Below are positions 17,914 to 27,216 of a stretch of 64,000 bases of DNA, piece after piece. The number at the start of each line of letters is the position of its first letter. Position 1 is the first letter of the stretch. Position numbers and translations under genes: made by a program. The notes under the pieces are model-generated. The model was not told where the DNA came from, did no database searches, and saw only the letters and a program-made list of their open reading frames with translations. The DNA is from DATARH01 sp963789255. GTDB lineage: Bacteria > Pseudomonadota > Alphaproteobacteria > ATCC43930 > CGMCC-115725. The DNA lies in assembly GCA_963789255.1 (NCBI GenBank), contig CAWBJW010000003.1:248001-312000 (forward strand). Reading direction: 5' to 3'.

Positions 17914-18639
17914 TCACAGCAGCCCCATATCGCGCAGGCTGGTGTGGCGGCCGCGGCCGATGATGACGTGGTCGTGGATGGTGACCCCGAGCGGGGCCGC
18001 CGCCTTGACGATGTCGCGGGTGACCGCGATGTCGGCCTTGGACGGGGTCGGGTCGCCCGAGGGATGGTTGTGCACCAGAATGAGGGCCGAGGCGCCGAGC
18101 TCAAGCGCGCGCTTGACGACTTCGCGCGGGTAGACCGGGGTGTGGTCGACAGTGCCGCGCTGCTGCCGCTCATGCGCGATCAGCTCATTCTTGCGGTTGA
18201 GGAACAAGAGGTGGAACTCCTCGACCTGGCCATAGGCGATATGGGCGGTGCAATAGTCGATCAGCCGGTCCCATGAGCCGAGCAGCGGGCGCTCGCGCAA
18301 CTCGGCCTTCATCAGCCGCAAGGCCGCTTCGCGCACCGATTTCAATGCGGCGACCCCGGCTTCGCCGAGCCCGGGGATTGCGAGCAGATCGTCGGATTCG
18401 GCGCTCAGCACCTCGGCAAAGCTGCCGAACCGGTCGATCAGGTCCTTGGCCAACGGCTTCACATCGCCGCGCGGGTTGCCGGCGAACAGCAGTACCTCGA
18501 GCAATTCGTAATCGGGCAGATTGTCCGGTCCGCCGGCAATCAGGCGTTGCCGCAAGCGTTGCCGGTGGCCGTAAAAATGTGGCGGCGCGCCGGCCATATC
18601 GGCGAGGCCGGGCCGCGAGCGCGGAGTTTTCGCCGGCAT
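17914..18639 (-). CDS. radC: RadC family JAB/MPN-domain protein
   Basis: An intact 241-residue protein. The N-terminal helix-hairpin-helix part contains LPDYELLEVLLFAGNPRGDV and SDDLLAIPGLGEAGVAALKS. The C-terminal JAB domain has the metalloprotease-type motif LILVHNHPSGDPTPSKAD, with the HxH...D ligands intact, and ends SLRDMGLL. Although named for DNA repair, RadC proteins have no proven repair role. The start (ATG 18637-18639) overlaps the end of the chimeric ORF upstream by one base. Confidence 0.92.
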   Translation of the reverse strand: MPAKTPRSRPGLADMAGAPPHFYGHRQRLRQRLIAGGPDNLPDYELLEVLLFAGNPRGDVKPLAKDLIDRFGSFAEVLSAESDDLLAIPGLGEAGVAALKSVREAALRLMKAELRERPLLGSWDRLIDYCTAHIAYGQVEEFHLLFLNRKNELIAHERQQRGTVDHTPVYPREVVKRALELGASALILVHNHPSGDPTPSKADIAVTRDIVKAAAPLGVTIHDHVIIGRGRHTSLRDMGLL

Positions 18640-19649
18640 CAACCCGGCCCCACGCGGGGGGGCGCCCGCATCTGCGCGAGCCGCGCCTCGGCCATCTGCC
18701 GCGGCTCGTCGCTCGCGTAGGCCTCGGTGAAGGCATCGATGCCGCGGGCGACCGCGGCGCTGGTCGACAATTCCTCCCAGTCGCGGATCAGCGCCTTCTG
18801 CAGCCGGATCGCCTGCTTGCCGCCGGCAAGGATCGCCGCGGCGAAGCGCTCGACCGCCGCATCGAGCTGCTCCGGCGGCGCCACCCGATCGACGAGCCCC
18901 CAGGCCAGCGCCTCCGCCGCGCCGATCGTCTCGCCGGTCAGTAAGAGGCGGCGGGCACGGCCATGGCCGATCAGCTGCGGCAACAGCGCCGCCTCGACGA
19001 CCGAGGGGATGCCGATCCGGACCTCGGGCATGCCGAAGATCGCGCGCTCGCTGGCGACGCGCAGATCGCAGGCGGCGGCGAGTTCGAGCCCGGCGCCGAG
19101 CGCATAGCCGTCGATGCGGGCGATGACCGGCACCGCGAGGCGGCGAAAGCCGTCGCAACAGCGATGCACCAACGTGATGAAATCGCGCGCACTGTCCTGG
19201 TCAAGCGCCGCGATCTCGCCGATATCGGCGCCGCCGACAAAAGCCCGCTCGCCGGCGCCGCTGACGATCGCGAGGCGCAGCGCCGAATCGGCTTCGAGCC
19301 GCTCGATCGCCTCGACGATCTCGACCATCAGGGCGCGGCCGAATTCCTGGTGGTCGCTCAGGGTCACCCTTCCGCCCAGTTGGGCGCACATCGTCTGCAT
19401 GCCATAGCAGATCGCCAGCACCGGCACGCCTGATGCGAACACGATGTCGGGCGCGCGCGGCGTCGTTGCGAGCGTGACCGAGGCCGGCCCGCCCGAGAGG
19501 ATGATGCCGCTTGGGCCGAAAGCGCGGATACGCGCCTCGCTCGCCGTGTACGGCCAGATCTCGCAATAGACCCCGTTCTCGCGCACCCGCCGCGCGATCA
19601 GCTGCGTGACCTGGCTGCCGAAATCGAGGATCAGGATGCGGTCGGTCAT
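18639..19649 (-). CDS. Chimeric ORF: GMP synthase N-terminus fused to enoyl-CoA hydratase
   Basis: One unbroken 336-codon frame made of two unrelated parts. Residues 1-106 are the start of guaA: MTDRILILDFGSQVTQLIAR, SGIILSGGPASVT and the amidotransferase nucleophile VPVLAICYGMQ, with VTLSDHQEFGRA. From residue 107 (about 19331) it is an enoyl-CoA hydratase lacking only about 25 N-terminal residues: AFVGGADIGEI (oxyanion hole), GYALGAGLELAAACD and FGMPEVRIGIPS with both catalytic Glu. GuaA's His/Glu partners, ATP-pyrophosphatase and dimer domains are absent, so it cannot make GMP. Either a real deletion fusion or an assembly chimera. guaA is the expected gene here, after guaB and the RsmB-type gene. 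Confidence 0.85.
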   Translation of the reverse strand: MTDRILILDFGSQVTQLIARRVRENGVYCEIWPYTASEARIRAFGPSGIILSGGPASVTLATTPRAPDIVFASGVPVLAICYGMQTMCAQLGGRVTLSDHQEFGRALMVEIVEAIERLEADSALRLAIVSGAGERAFVGGADIGEIAALDQDSARDFITLVHRCCDGFRRLAVPVIARIDGYALGAGLELAAACDLRVASERAIFGMPEVRIGIPSVVEAALLPQLIGHGRARRLLLTGETIGAAEALAWGLVDRVAPPEQLDAAVERFAAAILAGGKQAIRLQKALIRDWEELSTSAAVARGIDAFTEAYASDEPRQMAEARLAQMRAPPRVGPG

Positions 19650-19663
19650 ATCTGTGCGCCCTT

Positions 19664-20257
19664 TCAGTTCGACCGCGGGGGTGGTTTGGCACCAACAGAG
19701 ATCGTTAAGGGACCCGGCCCAGTCACCTGACGCTCTACGTCGGGAAAACCGGCCTTCGCAAATAGACTAGCGATCCGAGCCACGTACTCCGTCGGGCCAG
19801 AAACCTTGAGGCCGAAGTATGGACTTGAGCTGACGATCTGGCCGAGACGCGGAATTTCGTATCCTGCGTCTCTGGCAGCAGTCAGAATATCTGTACCGAA
19901 CTGTGTGGCCTCCGGGTCGCCAGCCAATGCGGCAACCTGCAACCGTTCGATTTTGGCTTCTCGTAGACCCTCCGCTATGGTGTGGAGTTGGTCTGGATTT
20001 AGGCGGCGCCACGCGAGTAGTAACATCGCTTTCGCGGTATCGTTCTCAATCGCCGCCACTTTCTCGCGCTGACGCAGGTTCTCCGATGCGCGTTCGGCAC
20101 GTAATTGTGCGTCCGTTCTATTATATTTGAGCTGAACTATGACAGTTCCGAAGGTTGCGATAGTAGTGAGAACGACTGCGACCGCCCCGATGTACAGGAA
20201 GGTTAGCCGCCATAGGTTCAGGGCACTTAGCGCCTGTTCGAGGTCTGGGATCGCCAT
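19664..20257 (-). CDS. Single-pass membrane protein of unknown function, lower GC
   Basis: A 197-residue protein with one N-terminal membrane helix (TFLYIGAVAVVLTTIATFGT) followed by a charged coiled coil (LKYNRTDAQLRAERASENLR) and a soluble C-terminal domain (LNPDQLHTIAEGLREAKIER; ATQFGTDILTAARDAGYEIP). The C-terminal part has the alternating pattern of a small alpha/beta domain that could sense or bind. Base composition is clearly lower in GC than the flanking housekeeping genes, which suggests acquisition. I do not recognise the family. It sits between the RsmB-type gene and guaA, two genes that are normally adjacent. Confidence 0.7.
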   Translation of the reverse strand: MAIPDLEQALSALNLWRLTFLYIGAVAVVLTTIATFGTVIVQLKYNRTDAQLRAERASENLRQREKVAAIENDTAKAMLLLAWRRLNPDQLHTIAEGLREAKIERLQVAALAGDPEATQFGTDILTAARDAGYEIPRLGQIVSSSPYFGLKVSGPTEYVARIASLFAKAGFPDVERQVTGPGPLTISVGAKPPPRSN

Positions 20258-20278
20258 CGTTTCAATAAGAGCAATAAT

Positions 20279-21622
20279 TTAAGTTTTTGGATCTTCTGGC
20301 GTTTTCTCGAATTGTGCAACGAAGAAGCCGTCGGTGCCGTGGCGTGCCGGGGTCAGGCGCAGGTAATCGTCGCCGCCGGGCGAACGGCCGCCGCTCCCCG
20401 CCTTCGCGAGGACCTCGGCCCAGGCGCGCGATGCCGGGTAGAGCGCGAAATCGGGCGATGCGGCGAGAAACGCCTCGGCCTGCGCCTCGTTTTCCTCGCG
20501 CAGCAATGAGCAGGTGACATAGATCAGCCTTCCGCCCGGCTTTACCAGCCGCGCCGCGCTCAGCAGGATGTCGCGCTGGCGCTCCACCAGTTCGGCGAGA
20601 TCCTGCGGGGTGGCGCGCCATTTGCCGTCCGGGTTGCGGCGCCAGCTGCCGATGCCGAGACAGGGCGCATCGACCAGCACCCGGTCGAAGCTCGCGGCAT
20701 GGCGCTTCACCCACGGGTCGCGCTCGCTCGCCAGCGCGCGGCGCTCGACATTGCCAATCCCGGCGCGGCGCAGCCGCTTGCCCGCCCGTTCGAGCCGCCA
20801 CTCGGCGGTGTCGCAGGCGACGAGCTTGCCGCGGTTCTGCATCTGGGCGGCGAGCGCCAATGTCTTGCCGCCGGCGCCGGCGCAGAAATCGACGACCCGC
20901 ATGCCGGGCCGCGCGTCGGCGAGCAATGCCGCCACCTGCGAGCCCTCGTCCTGCACCTCGACGAGCCCCTCCTTGAAGGCCGCCGTCGCGGAGAGCGGTG
21001 CGCGGTGCTTGAGCCTGAGGCCGAGGGGCGACCACGGGGTCGGCTCGGCGATGACCTGCTCGGCTGCCAGCGCGCGGCGCGCGCCGTCGCGATCGGCCTT
21101 CAGGCTGTTGACGCGCAGGTCGAGCGGCGCCGGCATGTTGAGCGCCGCCATCTCGTCCTCGAGACGCCGGCCATAGACCGCTGCGAGATAGGGTTCGAGC
21201 CAATCCGGCATGTCGTTCGCGACCGCGCGCGGCATGTGCGGGTGGGTCAATGTCCGGCCGAAGAGCGCCCGCGCGAGCCGCGTTTCGGCCGGGGAGAGCG
21301 GCGCCGGGCGAAAGCGGTCGCCGTCGAAGCTCGCCGCGAGATCGTCGGGCGACCATTTGTTGACGAGCAGCAGGGCGGCGATCATCCGGCTGCGCGCATC
21401 GGCCGCGACCGCGCCGTTCGATGACCGCGCGATCCACCAGTCGAAGACGGCGCGATGGCGCAGCACGGCGTACACATGACCGGAAACCGCCGCCCGGTCC
21501 TTCGCCCCGATATAGCGGCGGCGCCGAAAATAATCGGCGGCGATGTCGTCGGCCGGCCGCTCGCCGGGCTCGATCGCGGCAAGAATGTCGATCGCCGCCG
21601 AAACCCTCGCGCCCGGGGTCAT
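20279..21622 (-). CDS. RsmB/NOP-family RNA cytosine C5 methyltransferase
   Basis: An intact 447-residue protein. An N-terminal NusB-like helical part (IDILAAIEPGERPADDIAAD) leads into the SAM-dependent domain: VQDEGSQVAALLADARPGMR, VVDFCAGAGGKTLALAAQMQ (motif I), VLVDAPCLGIGSWRRNPDGK with the PC motif, and YVTCSLLREENEAQ with the second catalytic Cys. Both Cys expected for m5C methyltransferases are present. It modifies rRNA or tRNA; the precise site is not predictable. In alphaproteobacteria this gene commonly lies between guaB and guaA, as here. Confidence 0.92.
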   Translation of the reverse strand: MTPGARVSAAIDILAAIEPGERPADDIAADYFRRRRYIGAKDRAAVSGHVYAVLRHRAVFDWWIARSSNGAVAADARSRMIAALLLVNKWSPDDLAASFDGDRFRPAPLSPAETRLARALFGRTLTHPHMPRAVANDMPDWLEPYLAAVYGRRLEDEMAALNMPAPLDLRVNSLKADRDGARRALAAEQVIAEPTPWSPLGLRLKHRAPLSATAAFKEGLVEVQDEGSQVAALLADARPGMRVVDFCAGAGGKTLALAAQMQNRGKLVACDTAEWRLERAGKRLRRAGIGNVERRALASERDPWVKRHAASFDRVLVDAPCLGIGSWRRNPDGKWRATPQDLAELVERQRDILLSAARLVKPGGRLIYVTCSLLREENEAQAEAFLAASPDFALYPASRAWAEVLAKAGSGGRSPGGDDYLRLTPARHGTDGFFVAQFEKTPEDPKT

Positions 21623-21637
21623 AAATCCCTCTTTGGA

Positions 21638-22226
21638 TTAACGAGGTCCTAAGTGCAGCCGGGGTCGCTTCTCCACTTTTGGTATCCTCAAATTGGCGCC
21701 AGTAGCAATTTCGCCCGTAAATTCCCGACGTTTATAGTTTAGAAAATTAAGATGATCCTTTACGTAGACAAAGAACGCTTCCTGGCCGGTCAAGAGATCA
21801 ACATTGACGGCGTAGAACGTCAGATTGGCGGTGTCGGCACCAGGACCGGTAGGAGCGGCAATTTCCTCCATGTGCGCGAAAAGGAGTCTCACGCGCGTCG
21901 AGATAATTATGCCAAATGCAGTGAGCGTACTGATTACGAATTTGCACGCACCAAAGCGTGTCATCGATCGCCTGTGCGAATGCTTTGCCAAGGTCAACCT
22001 GAACGTACCCCGCTCCGCCAAAGCGGTCGGCGACGCGAACGCGCTTAGTTTCACCAATGCGCTTAGCAAATAGTTCGGTGATCGCCTTCTCGACGTCGCC
22101 ACCGCCCATCCCGGCACAGAAACACAATTGCTGTTCGATCGCAGTGTATCCGGTCAGGAGACGGCCCACGATTGCCGCCTCCTCGGGGAAACGAGAGAGC
22201 GCAGGAAACAGGGGCGCCATAATCAA
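21638..22226 (-). CDS. Unknown protein with a HEPN-like RNQYAH motif (frameshifted, lower GC)
   Basis: Two overlapping frames join near 21895 into a protein of about 196 residues. The first part reads FPALSRFPEEAAIVGRLLTG, then GGDVEKAITELFAKRIGETK and VQIRNQYAHCIWHNYLD. RNQYAH fits the Rx4-6H signature of HEPN nucleases and is preceded by suitable helices. The second part reads MEEIAAPTGPGADTANLTFY, VNVDLLTGQEAFFVYVKDHL and a basic tail. GC is well below that of the flanking genes. The HEPN reading is inference from one motif plus helical context; no antitoxin-like partner is adjacent. It interrupts the guaB-to-RsmB order. Confidence 0.55.
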
Positions 22227-22235
22227 AACTCCGGC

Positions 22236-23700
22236 TCACATATCCTGCCGGTAGTTCGGCGCCTCGCGGGTGATCGCGATGTCGTGGACGTGAGATTTCG
22301 CGCAGACCGGCGCCGGTGATCCGCACAAAGGTGCAGTTTTTCTGCATCTCGGCGATCGTGCGGTTGCCGGTATAGCCCATCGCCGCGCGCAAGCCGCCGA
22401 TCAGCTGGTAGATGATGTTGCCGACCGGCCCCTTGTGCGGCACGCGGCCTTCTACCCCCTCGGGGACGAGCTTCAGCGTGTCGGTGACCTCCTGCTGGAA
22501 ATAGCGGTCGGCGGAGCCCCGCGCCATCGCCCCGATCGAGCCCATGCCGCGATAATATTTGTAGCTGCGGCCCTGGTAGAGGAACACCTCGCCCGGGCTC
22601 TCGTCGGTGCCGGCGAACAAGGAGCCGAGCATCGCGCAATCGGCGCCGGCGGCGATCGCCTTGGCGAGGTCGCCGGAGAATTTGATGCCGCCATCGGCAA
22701 TCACCGGGACGCCGTGTTTCCTGCATTCCTCGACGGCATCGACGATCGCGGTGAATTGCGGCACGCCGACCCCGGCGACCATGCGGGTGGTGCAGATCGA
22801 GGCCGGGCCGATGCCGACCTTGACCGCGTCGGCGCCAGCCTCGATCAGCGCCAGCGCCCCCTCGGCGGTTGCGACATTGCCGACGATGACCTGGGTGTAG
22901 TTCGACATCCGGCGGATCTCGCCAACCGCCTTGAGGACGCGCGTGGAATGCCCGTGGGCGGTGTCGATGACCATGATGTCGACCCCGGAATCGAACAGCG
23001 TCTCGGCGCGTTCCAATTCGCCCTTGCCGGTGCCGGCGGCGGCGGCGACGCGCAGCCTGCCGTGCTCGTCCTTGCTGGCGTTGGGGAAAAGCTGGGCCTT
23101 TTCGATGTCCTTGACGGTAATCAGGCCGGTGCAGCGATAGGCATCGTCGACGACCACGAGCTTTTCGATGCGGTGCTGGTGCAGCAGGCGCTTGGCCTCG
23201 TCGCGCGCGACGTTCTCGCGCACCGTAACCAGCTCCTCGCGGGTCATCAGCTCGGCGACCGGCTGGCGCGGATCGCTGGCAAAGCGCACATCGCGATTGG
23301 TCAGGATGCCGGCGAGCTTGCCGCTGCCGCGCTCGACCACCGGAATGCCCGAGATCTTGTTGTCGGCCATCAGCCGCAGCGCGTCGGCGAGCGTTTCGTC
23401 CGGGTGGATCGTGACCGGGTTGACCACCATCCCGGCCTCGAACTTCTTGACCTTGCGCACTTCGGCCGCCTGCTGGTCGATCGGCATGTTGCGATGAATG
23501 ACGCCGAGCCCGCCGGCCTGGGCCATCGCGATCGCCAGCGCGCCCTCGGTCACCGTGTCCATCGCCGCGGAAACGAGCGGGATGCCGAGCTCGATCTCGC
23601 GGGTGATGCGCGTCCTGGTGTCGGTCTCGCCCGGCATGACGCTCGATGCGGCGGGAACCAGCATCACATCGTCGAAGGTCAAAGCCTGCCGGATTTCCAT
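22236..23700 (-). CDS. guaB: IMP dehydrogenase (frameshift near the C-terminus)
   Basis: Converts IMP to XMP with NAD+, the committed step of GMP synthesis. Starts MEIRQALTFDDVMLVPAASS. A CBS-domain pair follows (VVERGSGKLAGILTNRDVRF; RIEKLVVVDDAYRCTGLITV), then the barrel with VKVGIGPASICTTRMVAGVG, where the catalytic Cys is in 'SICTTR', VPVIADGGIKFSGDLAKAIA and YYRGMGSIGAM. One extra A in an AAA run near 22296 shifts the last 20 codons; repairing it gives SHVHDIAITREAPNYRQDM and the TGA at 22236, the normal end. About 488 residues. Confidence 0.95.
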
Positions 23701-23795
23701 CGCGCCCGCACTCGGAGGATCGTTGGGTGGCCGCTTATGTAGGGCCGGCCGGGCCGGTGGTCCAGTTCCCGCATGCAACCCGGTGATCGCTGCGC

Positions 23796-24485
23796 CTATG
23801 CGCCCCCGCGGAACCCGCGTGCGACGACATAAGTCTCGGCCGATTCGGTGCGGCTCGCCGCGGGCTTGGCGTGGCGCACTTCGGCGAAGGCGCGTTTCAG
23901 CGCGGCCAGCAAGGCGCCCTCGGTGCCGCCCTGGAACACCTTGGCGACGAAAGCCCCGCCCGGCTTGAGGATCGTCTCGGCAAAGGCAAAGGCGTCCTCG
24001 GCCAGCGCGACGATGCGCAGATGGTCGGTTGCGGCGTGGCCGGTCGCCGGCGCCGCCATGTCGCTCAGCACCAGATCGGCCGGGCCCCCAAGCCCTTCGC
24101 GAATATGCCCGGCGATGGCAGGGTCGCGGAAATCGCCGGCCAGCAAGATGGCGCCGGCGACCGGGTCAGCCGCGACGAGGTCGATGCCGACGACCTTGCC
24201 GCGCGCTCCGACCCGCGTTGCCGCGATCTGGGTCCAGCCGCCCGGGGCGCAGCCGAGATCGACAACACGCCGGCCGGGCGTCAGCAGGCGAAAGCGGGCG
24301 TCGAGCTGGATCAGCTTGAAGGCGGCGCGAGAGCGATAGCCGAGGCGGCGCGCCTCGGCGACAAACGGGTCATTGAGCTGGCGCGTCAGCCATTCGGTCG
24401 AGGACGGCTTGCGATGGCGCGCCGTCTTGACCCGGACGGCGAGCGGCCGGGCACCCGATCCGCGGCCGCCGCTAGCCCGCGCCAT
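23796..24485 (-). CDS. rlmE: 23S rRNA (uridine-2552 2'-O) methyltransferase
   Basis: An intact 229-residue FtsJ-type methyltransferase. The catalytic K-D-K-E tetrad is visible: RSRAAFKLIQLDARF, LVLSDMAAPATGH, FVAKVFQGGTEG and ASRTESAETYVVARGF. SAM motif I is VVDLGCAPGGWTQIAATRVG. It methylates U2552 in the A loop during late assembly of the large ribosomal subunit. The start at 24485 (MARASGGRGSGARPLAVRVK) gives the usual basic N-terminal extension of alphaproteobacterial members. It lies upstream of guaB on the same strand with a 95-bp gap. Confidence 0.93.
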   Translation of the reverse strand: MARASGGRGSGARPLAVRVKTARHRKPSSTEWLTRQLNDPFVAEARRLGYRSRAAFKLIQLDARFRLLTPGRRVVDLGCAPGGWTQIAATRVGARGKVVGIDLVAADPVAGAILLAGDFRDPAIAGHIREGLGGPADLVLSDMAAPATGHAATDHLRIVALAEDAFAFAETILKPGGAFVAKVFQGGTEGALLAALKRAFAEVRHAKPAASRTESAETYVVARGFRGGA

Positions 24486-24511
24486 TGCCCTAAATATCCC
24501 GCACCGGCGCC

Positions 24512-24632
24512 GTGCGTCCTTCGAGACGCACCCCTCCGGCGTGCTCCTCAGGATGACGAATATTTGTATGTGACAACAAAAACGTACCGTCATCCTGAGG
24601 AGGCCGCGAAGCGGCCGTCTCGAAGGACGCAC
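24512..24632. repeat. Long inverted repeat element, type C
   Basis: Outer arms GTGCGTCCTTCGAGACG (24512-24528) and CGTCTCGAAGGACGCAC (24616-24632) are exact inverted copies; inner arms CTCCTCAGGATGACG and CGTCATCCTGAGGAG also pair. A 30-bp AT-rich spacer with TTGTATGTGACAACAAAAAC lies in the centre. This is a known style of alphaproteobacterial dispersed palindrome, here between rlmE and the ppx-like gene. Confidence 0.8.
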
Positions 24633-24670
24633 CGACAGCTATCCGATGTCGCATTCCGGGCCGGCTAATC

Positions 24671-25803
24671 TCAGCCGGCGGTCCCGCCCGGCCCGTGCAT
24701 CAGGTCGAACAGGATGCCTTCGCGGACGCCGCGATCGGCGACGCGCAGCCGGCCGACCGGCCAAATCGCGCAGATCGCGTCGAGAATGGCGCAGCCGCTC
24801 AGCACCAGATCGGCGCGCTCGCGCCCGACGCAGGGGTTGGCGGCGCGGCCCGCGATATCGAGCCCGGCCAGATGGCGCGAGACCGAGCTCGATCTGATCG
24901 AAGGTCAGCATGCTGCCGTCGACCAGCGCGCGGATGTAGCGCGGCAGGGCAAGGTTGACGCCGGCCAGCGTCGTCACCGTGCCGGAGCTGCCCAGCATCT
25001 GCACCTGGCGGGCACGGACCTGGCGTCGGATGCGGTGGTTTTTCTCGAACGGCATCAGCGCGGCCTCGGCCTCGCCGACCATCGCGCGATAGCTCGTCGG
25101 CGTGACCTCGATCCCGCCGAAGCGCTCGGTAAAGGTGACGACGCCGAAGGGCAATGACACCGAGCCGAGAATTTCCAGCCGCGGCTCCGGCCCGCGCGGC
25201 CCGGCCTGGCGCAGCCAGACGATTTCGGTCGAACCCGCCGCCGATATCGAAAACGATCGCATAGGGAATGCGCGGGTGCAAAAGCGGCGCGCAGCCGGTG
25301 ACGACGAGGCGGGCTTCCTCGGCGGTCGAGATGATCTCGATCTCGATGCCGATCTCCTCGCGCAGGCGGGCGAGGAACAGGGCGCAATTGTCCGCCCGCC
25401 GGCACGCCTCGGTGGCGACATAGCGGCCGAAAGCGACCCGGCGGTGGCCGATCTTGCCGGCGCAGATGCGCAGCGCTTCGATCGTGCGCGCCATCGCCGC
25501 CTCGGAGAGCGCCCCCGTTGCGGCGAGGCCTTCGCCGAGCCGGACGATCCGCGAAAACGCATCGATCACGCGAAACCCGCCGCCGCTGCGGCGCGCGATC
25601 AACAGGCGGCAGTTGTTGGTGCCGAGGTCGAGCGCGGCGTAGCTCGGCGGCAACGGCCGCGGCGCCGGCGCAAACCGGTCGCCTTCGCCCAGGCCCGGCG
25701 GTGTCGCCGCTTCGGCGCGCAGCACGGCAACGCCCGGCCCGAAGCCTTCCCCGGCCGATCCCTTGCCGTGTTGCAGACTGCTCGACACTGGCGACATTTC
25801 CAA
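24671..25803 (-). CDS. Ppx/GppA phosphatase family protein (two frameshifts)
   Basis: Exopolyphosphatase or guanosine-pentaphosphatase type ASKHA-fold enzyme. Motifs: YAALDLGTNNCRLLIARRSG (phosphate 1), FGRYVATEACRRADN, IVFDIGGGSTEIVWLR (split by a break near 25235), and LGSSGTVTTLAG in the second domain. A second break near 24890 leads to the C-terminus ending EGILFDLMHGPGGTAG. About 377 residues including a Pro/Ala-rich 45-residue leader. The short alphaproteobacterial form without the C-terminal HD domain. Substrate choice between polyphosphate and pppGpp cannot be made here. Upstream neighbour is an amidohydrolase, downstream rlmE. Confidence 0.88.
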
Positions 25804-25876
25804 AATGCGGCGATGATGTTACCGCACCGCAGCGCCGAACCGAAGCGCCGCGAAAGCGGCGGCACCCGCCCGCGCG

Positions 25877-27031
25877 TCAGCCGGCCGGGGTCATTTGCGT
25901 TGGCGCCTGCCACAGATGGCCGGCGACGACCAGGCCGCGCACGGCGAGCCGCTGATGCCCGCGGCGGCTCTCGCCCAGCACATCGCGATAATCGAACTCG
26001 CCCTCGACGAGTTCGAGAATGCTGGCGTCGCCGACCGCGCCGACCGCGAGATGGCCGAGATCGCCGCGCCCCAGCGCCGCCGCCGGAGCGGCGGTGCTGG
26101 CCCGGACGACCGCGTCCAGCTCGACCCCGAGCGCGAGGAATTTCGACATCGTCACCAGCTGGTCGAAGGCCGGCCCGTCGATGCTGAGGGCATGGACATC
26201 GCTGCTGATCACGTCGGGGAGGAACCCGGCTTCCAGCATGGCTTCCGCGGTGCGGAAGCCGAACGAGCCGCCGCCATGGCCGATATCGAAGACGACGCCG
26301 CGCAGGCGCGCCTCGATCACCTCCTCGTGGATCTGCCCGTCGGCCGTCACCGGAGCGTTGGGAAACGGCCGGAAGCAATGGGTGATCACGTCGCCCTGGC
26401 GCAGCCGCGACAGCACATCGAGACGCGAGGGCGGCGGGTGATCGAGATGCGCCATGACCGGCAGCCCGACCTCCTCGGCGATTTCGAGCGCCATATCGAG
26501 CGGCGCGATGCCGGAGGCGCCGCCGGCGCCGCGGCCGATTCGGACCTTGACCCCGACGATCAGGTCGCGGTTGGCGTTGATGACGCGGACGCATTCGCGC
26601 GGCTCGATGAGGCGCAGATCGGCGGCCTCGCCGACCATGACCGTGGCGGCGAACGCGAAAATCCCGGGGAACGACACATTGAGATAGGGCAGGATGCGCA
26701 ATGGCGTCGGCTCGATGACGTGGCGGCGAAAGCCATGAAAATTGCCGGGCCCGGCGCTCCCCGCATCGACGAAGGTGGTGGTGCCGCTGCGCGCTGCGAC
26801 CAGGGCGGCGTCGACCCCGAGCGATGTCCCGCCCCAGTAGACATGGGTGTGCAGGTCAATGAGGCCGGGCACGACGATGAGACCGCGCGCATCGACGACC
26901 TGCGAGCCGCGCAGCGGCAAATCGGCCCCGACGGCGGTGACCGTGCCGTCGCCAAACCCGATATCGGCGACCTCGTCGCGCCGGTTCGCCGGATCGATGA
27001 CCCGGCCGCCCTTCAAGATCAGATCCAGCAT
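25877..27031 (-). CDS. Amidohydrolase / deacetylase family metallohydrolase
   Basis: An intact 384-residue dihydroorotase-like enzyme. It starts MLDLILKGGRVIDPANRRDE, with the metal site VPGLIDLHTHVYWGGTSLGV, a Lys likely to be carbamylated in VKVRIG, VMAHLDHPPPSRLDVL, GDVITHCFRPFP, VFDIGHGGGSFGFRTAEAML and the Asp ligand in DVISSDVHALSIDG. It matches the 'amidohydrolase/deacetylase family metallohydrolase' group, whose substrates are N-acyl amino acids or related amides. The start at 27031 is preferred to an upstream in-frame ATG because the DLILKGGRV strand is the usual N-terminus. Confidence 0.9.
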   Translation of the reverse strand: MLDLILKGGRVIDPANRRDEVADIGFGDGTVTAVGADLPLRGSQVVDARGLIVVPGLIDLHTHVYWGGTSLGVDAALVAARSGTTTFVDAGSAGPGNFHGFRRHVIEPTPLRILPYLNVSFPGIFAFAATVMVGEAADLRLIEPRECVRVINANRDLIVGVKVRIGRGAGGASGIAPLDMALEIAEEVGLPVMAHLDHPPPSRLDVLSRLRQGDVITHCFRPFPNAPVTADGQIHEEVIEARLRGVVFDIGHGGGSFGFRTAEAMLEAGFLPDVISSDVHALSIDGPAFDQLVTMSKFLALGVELDAVVRASTAAPAAALGRGDLGHLAVGAVGDASILELVEGEFDYRDVLGESRRGHQRLAVRGLVVAGHLWQAPTQMTPAG

Positions 27032-27216
27032 CGCCCGCCCCCGTCCCCGCCGGGCCGAGCCTACACAGCCCGCCCTTCCGGCGAAAGCCGCCGCTGCTGC
27101 CTGATCGGCCACCGCCGTAGAGGGCCGCGCCGGGACGCGCCATCAGGGCTCAACATGGATCGCGCTCGCCCGGGCCTGTCGCCGATCAACGGTCGCGCTC
27201 GGCGCCGCGGACGGCA

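Noticed and set aside
18639..19649. Calling this ORF simply GMP synthase or simply enoyl-CoA hydratase
   Set aside because: Motifs of both families are present in order with a sharp border at about residue 106, so a single-family label would mislead.
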